A stretch of 11,551 nucleotides of DNA from DATDCY01 sp031406795 [NCBI: Candidatus Rokuibacteriota bacterium] (GTDB lineage Bacteria > JAUVQV01), in contig JANOHV010000078.1 of the NCBI GenBank assembly GCA_031406795.1, positions 1 through 11,551 on the forward strand, read 5' to 3'. This document shows, in pieces, positions 7,595-11,551 of the stretch (positions are counted from its first letter, which is position 1; every line of letters begins with the position of its first letter). The position numbers and the translations under genes are program-made. Below the pieces are notes generated by a model. The model had not been told where the DNA came from and ran no database searches. It saw only the letters and a program-made list of their open reading frames with translations.

Positions 7595-8717
7595 GCGGAA
7601 GCGGCTCTTCAAGATCATCGAAGACCTTGTGCTGTGGGAAAACACCACGAACGAAACCGTCCTCGAAGCTGCCCGCGTCGAGATCCGCCGCTCGTGGCGG
7701 GAGGTGTGCGAACTGAACAAGGACCACCCGCAGGCACTTCAGACGCACCCAGCTTTGCCTGTCACCATTTACTACGCGTTTAAGCAGGCAGAAACCGACT
7801 CGGAGTCCGGCACCGTTTCGACTGGATGGGAGACCTTCCTTGAAGCTGTTACACGCGCTGGTTTACAGTTGTCGGGCACATGGCCAATGCGCACGGAGCT
7901 TGAAAATAGGCCACGCGGAAGTGGGTCCAACGCCCTCGCTTCCAGCATCGTCCTTGTCTGTCGCAAACGCCCCGCCGATGCGCCGACGATTTCCCGCCGT
8001 GAGTTCATCCGCGAATTGAACGGACTCCTGCCAGATGCGCTCGACGTGATGACCAAAGGCTCCGGCGATGACCGTTCGCCCGTCGCACCGGTGGACCTCT
8101 CGCAGGCCATCATCGGGCCGGGCACGGCCGTCTTTTCCAAATACGCCGCCGTGCTGGAGGCCGACGGTTCGCCCATGAGCGTCCGCACCGCCCTCCAGCT
8201 TATCAACCGCTTCCTAGCTGAAGACGACTTCGACGCCGACACCCAGTTCTGCCTCCACTGGTTCGAGCAACACGGCTGGGCCGAAGGAGTTTTTGGTGAT
8301 GCTGACACGCTGTCGCGTGGCAAAGGCACGAGCGTGGACGGGATGAAGGAAGCCGGCGTCCTGCAAAGCGGCAGCGGCAAAGTCCGCCTCCTCAAGTGGG
8401 CCGAGTATCCCACCGGTTGGGACCCGAGCACCGATAAGCGCACACCAGTGTGGGAAGGCCTGCACCAGCTCATCCGGGCACTGAAACAAGGCGGAGAATC
8501 CGCCTCCGGCGCACTCCTCGCAGCCCTCGGTGGTAAAGCTGAAGCCATCCGCCAACTCGCCTACCGTCTCTACACCCTCTGCGAACGCCTCGGCAAAGCC
8601 GAAGACGCCCGCGGCTATAATGAACTCATCACGAGCTGGACGGGCATCGAAACCGCTGCTGCCAGCGTCACCGTCCCAGAACCGGCCGCCCCGTATTTGC
8701 CCGGCTTTGAAAAATAA
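7524..8717 (+). pseudogene. DUF1156 methyltransferase, C-terminal piece with the catalytic core deleted
   Basis: An open frame of 397 codons (first ATG 7524, without a clear ribosome binding site). True homology starts at G-K-N-K-K-E-A near codon 15 and runs through W-E-N-T-T-N-E and [17 protein letters not shown]71. In intact relatives the SAM-binding motif (D-P-F-A-G-G-G) follows almost at once, and the catalytic D-P-P-Y comes several hundred residues later. Here codon 72 jumps directly to [17 protein letters not shown], the segment after D-P-P-Y. Some 450-550 residues, including both motifs, are absent, and the join at about 7737 keeps the frame. The rest ([23 protein letters not shown], and the helical tail ending L-P-G-F-E-K) is uninterrupted. 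It cannot be a methyltransferase; a residual scaffold role is possible but unproven. Confidence 0.85.
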
Positions 8718-8722
8718 AGGAG
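8716..8722 (+). promoter_or_regulatory. Strong ribosome binding site AAAGGAG for the DUF499 ATPase
   Basis: AAAGGAG overlaps the stop of the methylase remnant and lies seven bases before ATG 8730. It fixes the start and lets the ATPase be translated even though the two genes upstream are broken. Confidence 0.75.
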
Positions 8723-8729
8723 CCGTAAT

Positions 8730-11537
8730 ATGAGCCTGAAACCGTGGCGAGAAATCATCGTTCCTCATCCTGACGTTCTGAATGGCACGTTCCAACAGTC
8801 TGAATTTGCCGCCGACCTCACGGCAGTACGCACGGGTAAAGCAACCCCGGAATACGGCGACGCTCAAGCATTCTACGAACGCACCTTCATTACCGAGGGT
8901 ATGGGACGCCTCCTCACGCAGGTGGCACAGCGGCTCAATGGCAAAGGTGGCGAGCCGGTCATCCAACTGCAAACCGCCTTCGGTGGTGGCAAGACGCACA
9001 CTTTGCTGGCGGTGTACCATCTGGCCTCACGCAAGTGCCCGTTGGGCGACCTCGCTGGCATCCCGGCACTGCTCGATCAGGCAGGACTGTTGGATGTGCC
9101 ACAGGCGCAGATCGCGGTGCTGGATGGCACGGCCCACGCCCCCGGCCAGCGGTGGAAGCATGGCAAGCAAACGATTCGGACGCTCTGGGGTGAATTGGCA
9201 TGGCAACTTGGCCAGGCGGAGGGGTTCGCGCTGGTGCAGGAGTCCGATGCGAACGGAACCTCGCCGGGGAAGGATGTACTCTGCACACTTCTGACCCGCT
9301 TCGCGCCGTGCGTAATTCTGCTGGATGAATTGGTCGTTTACATCCGCCAGTTCGTGGAAAGCCAGCCGTTGAGTGGAGGCACGTACGACAGCAACCTTTC
9401 TTTCATCCAATCGCTTACTGAGGCTGCCAAGCTGGTGCCAAACGCTGCGGTGCTGGCGTCTCTGCCGGAATCCGATAGCCAGGCCGGTGGTCCGCGTGGC
9501 GTAGCGGCATTGAAGGCGCTGGAGGCGGTCTTTAACCGGGTGCAGGCACTCTGGAAAACAGTTGCCCCCGAGGAAGCCTTTGAGATCGTCCGGCGGCGCT
9601 TGTTTGAACAAATCCGTGACGCCAAGGCGCGTGACCAGGTCTGCCGAGCTTTTGCCGACGCCTACGTGGCCGAAGGCGCTAAACTGCCGCAGGAAACACA
9701 GGAGTCCCGCTACTTTGATCGAATGATGCAGAGTTACCCCATCCACCCGGAGGTCTTCGCCCAACTCTACGAGGAGTGGACGACGATTGATGGATTCCAA
9801 CGCACTCGCGGCGTGCTGAAACTCATGGCCAAGGTTATCTATCGTCTGTGGCAGGACGACAACAAGGACCTGATGATCCTTCCCGGCAGTCTGCCGCTTT
9901 ATGACAGCAGTGCGCGCAATGAGCTGATCTACTATCTCGGGCCGGGCTGGGATCCGGTGATGGACCGTGATATTGACGGCGAGAGAGCCGAGACCACGAT
10001 ACTGGAAACCAAGGAGACGCGATTCGGCTCCGTGCAGGCTGCACGCAGGGTGGCGCGGACGGTGTTCCTGAGCAGCGCGCCGTCATCGGTAAACGCAAAA
10101 CCTGGAACCCGCGGCATCGACCGTGGGCGAGTTCTGCTGGGCTGTCTCCAACCCGGCCAAACTTCCTCACTCTACTCCGATGCACTGAACCGATTGGCGG
10201 ATCAGCTCCACTACCTAAACTCCTCCGGTGATAGGACGCAGGATGCGACCCGCTATTGGTTCGACACTCGCGCAAATCTGCGCCGGGAGATGGAGGAGCG
10301 AAAGAAGCGGTTCGAAGACAAGAATGAAGTGCGCGGACGGATGGCGAAGATCGTCGAGAAGCTCGTCGCCGGCGCGACATTCTTTAACGGCACGCATATC
10401 TTCACACCGCACAGCGATGTGCCCGACGATGGGGCGCTGCGTTTGGTTGTGCTGGCACCGGAGCAGTTTTATTCCCGCGAGGAAACCCGTCTGGCCTTCG
10501 ATGGTGTGCTGGACTATGTGCGCAACAACGGAACGAAACCGAGGTATCGCGGCAATCGCTTGCTCTTCGTCGCGCCTGATCACGGAGCCCTGACGCGACT
10601 GCGCGATTGCATCCGCGTGGCGTTGGCTTGGAACTCCATTGTCGAAGATGTCGCAGCGATGCGGTTGGTACTGGACAATCTCCAGGCTGAGCAAGCTCTG
10701 AAAGAACTGAGAACTGCGGAAGACGTTTTGCCACGTGTCGCCCGGGAATGCTACAAATGGCTCCTCTGCCCGTCACAAGACAGCCCCACAGGCAAGCCGG
10801 CCGTGGAGACTTTTCCGATCAACACCAGCGGGGCTACTTTGGGGCCTGAGATCGAGCGGGTGTGCATCGACCAAGTGCTGGTGATCACCACCTGGTCACC
10901 GATTCATCTGCGGGATGAGTTAAAGAAACTCTACTGGAAGGCCGACAAGATCGCCGTGACAGCCGCCGACTTCTGGGAAGACACACTTAGATACCTTTAT
11001 CTCCCGCGCTTGAAAGATCGCGGCGTGCTGGCGCAGGCCATCGTCAAGGGTGCCGGAACAAGCGACTTTTTCGGCACCGCCTATAGCCAGAACGGAGAAA
11101 TATTCGAGGGCTTCAAGCTTGGCGATGCCAACGTGCAACTCGACGACACGCTGCTGCTGATCGAACCCGCCGCCGCCAAAGCGTATGGAGTCGCGCATCC
11201 GCCACTCATTCCGCCCGGACCACCTTGCCCCCCTGAACCGCCACGCCCGCCTGGCCCACCCGGACCTCCAGAACCGCCACGACCTCCAGGACCGCCTCCG
11301 ACTTCGAAGGCAAAAACATTCTACGGTTCAGCAGACGTCGCACCTGCAACGGCCAAAGTGCGTCTCGTCCAGATCGCAGAGGAAATTATCGCCATACTCG
11401 CCGCCGACCCGAACGCCGAGGTCAAAGTCAGCGTCGAGATACAGGCGAACTTCCCCAATGGCGCGCAGGATCAGTCAAAGCGCGCAGTCTCCGAGAATGC
11501 AAGGACGCTCGGGTTCAATAATGCAGAGTGGGAATGA
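8730..11537 (+). CDS. DUF499 (COG1483) AAA-type ATPase of the defence system
   Basis: 935 residues, intact from ATG 8730 to TGA. It starts [15 protein letters not shown], typical of the family. Walker A is A83-F-G-G-G-K88-T89-H-T and Walker B is V-I-L-L-D199-E200, in the expected order and spacing for an ATPase module of about 350 residues. The middle holds R-Y-F-D-R-M...Y-P-I-H-P-E and R-T-R-G-V-L-K-L-M, the latter resembling the region with the sensing arginine. Residues 828-857 form a run of P-P-x triplets that links to a small C-terminal domain (F-Y-G-S...V-K-V-S-V-E-I-Q-A) also found at the end of relatives, so the C-terminus is complete. The family is a fixed partner of DUF1156 methylases and SNF2/DUF3883 helicases and is related in role to BrxC/PglY of BREX. 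It is probably the ATP-driven assembly or switch subunit. It is the best-preserved gene besides the helicase. Confidence 0.92.
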   Translation: MSLKPWREIIVPHPDVLNGTFQQSEFAADLTAVRTGKATPEYGDAQAFYERTFITEGMGRLLTQVAQRLNGKGGEPVIQLQTAFGGGKTHTLLAVYHLASRKCPLGDLAGIPALLDQAGLLDVPQAQIAVLDGTAHAPGQRWKHGKQTIRTLWGELAWQLGQAEGFALVQESDANGTSPGKDVLCTLLTRFAPCVILLDELVVYIRQFVESQPLSGGTYDSNLSFIQSLTEAAKLVPNAAVLASLPESDSQAGGPRGVAALKALEAVFNRVQALWKTVAPEEAFEIVRRRLFEQIRDAKARDQVCRAFADAYVAEGAKLPQETQESRYFDRMMQSYPIHPEVFAQLYEEWTTIDGFQRTRGVLKLMAKVIYRLWQDDNKDLMILPGSLPLYDSSARNELIYYLGPGWDPVMDRDIDGERAETTILETKETRFGSVQAARRVARTVFLSSAPSSVNAKPGTRGIDRGRVLLGCLQPGQTSSLYSDALNRLADQLHYLNSSGDRTQDATRYWFDTRANLRREMEERKKRFEDKNEVRGRMAKIVEKLVAGATFFNGTHIFTPHSDVPDDGALRLVVLAPEQFYSREETRLAFDGVLDYVRNNGTKPRYRGNRLLFVAPDHGALTRLRDCIRVALAWNSIVEDVAAMRLVLDNLQAEQALKELRTAEDVLPRVARECYKWLLCPSQDSPTGKPAVETFPINTSGATLGPEIERVCIDQVLVITTWSPIHLRDELKKLYWKADKIAVTAADFWEDTLRYLYLPRLKDRGVLAQAIVKGAGTSDFFGTAYSQNGEIFEGFKLGDANVQLDDTLLLIEPAAAKAYGVAHPPLIPPGPPCPPEPPRPPGPPGPPEPPRPPGPPPTSKAKTFYGSADVAPATAKVRLVQIAEEIIAILAADPNAEVKVSVEIQANFPNGAQDQSKRAVSENARTLGFNNAEWE
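11211..11300 (+). repeat. P-P-x triplet repeat (10 units) in the DUF499 ATPase
   Basis: Codons 828-857 encode ten consecutive Pro-Pro-x triplets with x = G, C, E, R, G, G, E, R, G, P. A higher-order unit of 12 residues ([12 protein letters not shown]) is nearly duplicated. A polyproline or collagen-like rod would keep the small C-terminal domain apart from the ATPase. Such a run is expected to slow ribosomes and need EF-P. Confidence 0.85.
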
Positions 11538-11545
11538 GAGGTGAG

Positions 11546-11551
11546 ATGTCC
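11546..11551 (+). CDS. Likely start of a further operon gene (first two codons, cut by the right edge)
   Basis: Eight bases after the ATPase stop there is ATG TCC, preceded by GAGGTGAG. GAGG (11538-11541) ends four bases before the ATG, short but usable. The close spacing matches the rest of the operon, so a fifth system gene is likely. Nothing can be said about its product. Confidence 0.4.

Noticed and set aside
2243-8717. DISARM class 1 (DrmD helicase plus adenine methylase)
   Set aside because: The helicase is DrmD-like, but the methylase is DUF1156 and the following gene is a DUF499 ATPase; no DUF1998 protein or phospholipase-D partner is visible.
8730-11537. BREX system (BrxC/PglY-like ATPase)
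   Set aside because: The ATPase is of DUF499 type, but there is no PglZ, BrxA/B, or PglX-type methylase in the window.
1-11551. CRISPR arrays, tRNA or rRNA genes, insertion sequences
   Set aside because: No spaced direct repeats, no tRNA-like cloverleaf sequence, no transposase motifs and no terminal inverted repeats were seen by reading.

Overview
The window looks like a chromosomal segment of a GC-rich proteobacterium. The lineage is inferred only from base composition, pseudopilin and ferredoxin gene types and codon use; a gammaproteobacterial or related sulfur- or metal-metabolising lineage would fit, but this is not proven. About 1.9 kb of ordinary, very GC-rich host DNA is followed by a lower-GC junction and then a defence-island operon that runs off the right edge.

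Left part (1-1880). Two minor pseudopilin genes lie on the minus strand: a GspH/FimT-like gene (26-526) and the first codons of a second one (36 to 1). Divergent from them is a cysteine-rich protein with a C-terminal two-cluster [4Fe-4S] ferredoxin domain (769-1575). Behind it, on the minus strand, is the remnant of an AcfC-like periplasmic substrate-binding protein (about 1576-1878), lacking its signal peptide and its C-terminal part. The remnant stops where the AT-richer junction (1879-2242) begins. That stretch has no convincing gene; it holds a possible sigma-70 promoter and two inverted repeats, and I read it as the island border and leader of the operon.

Right part (2243-11551). All genes are on the plus strand and tightly packed: a SNF2-type helicase with a C-terminal DUF3883 domain (2243-5758); a DUF4062 plus GHKL-type ATPase plus winged-helix protein, split by a one-base frameshift (5755-6885 and 6882-7346); a DUF1156 (COG1743) adenine-methyltransferase gene with a frameshift and a large internal in-frame deletion that removed the catalytic core (7343-8717); and an intact DUF499 (COG1483) AAA-type ATPase (8730-11537). 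Start/stop overlaps of four bases join the first three genes, and a strong ribosome binding site 12 bases after the third starts the fourth. A likely further gene begins at 11546.

Helicase, DUF1156 methylase and DUF499 ATPase together are the composition I know from memory as the Hma (helicase-methylase-ATPase) type of predicted anti-phage system. The less expected points are the DUF4062-ATPase-wHTH gene embedded by overlaps between helicase and methylase, and the damage pattern: the two large ATP-driven proteins are intact, while the methylase has lost its SAM-binding and catalytic motifs and the DUF4062 gene is broken in two. This is either a decaying system or one that has moved to methylation-free operation. 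The single-base lesions could also be assembly errors; the missing methylase core could not be a simple base-call error.
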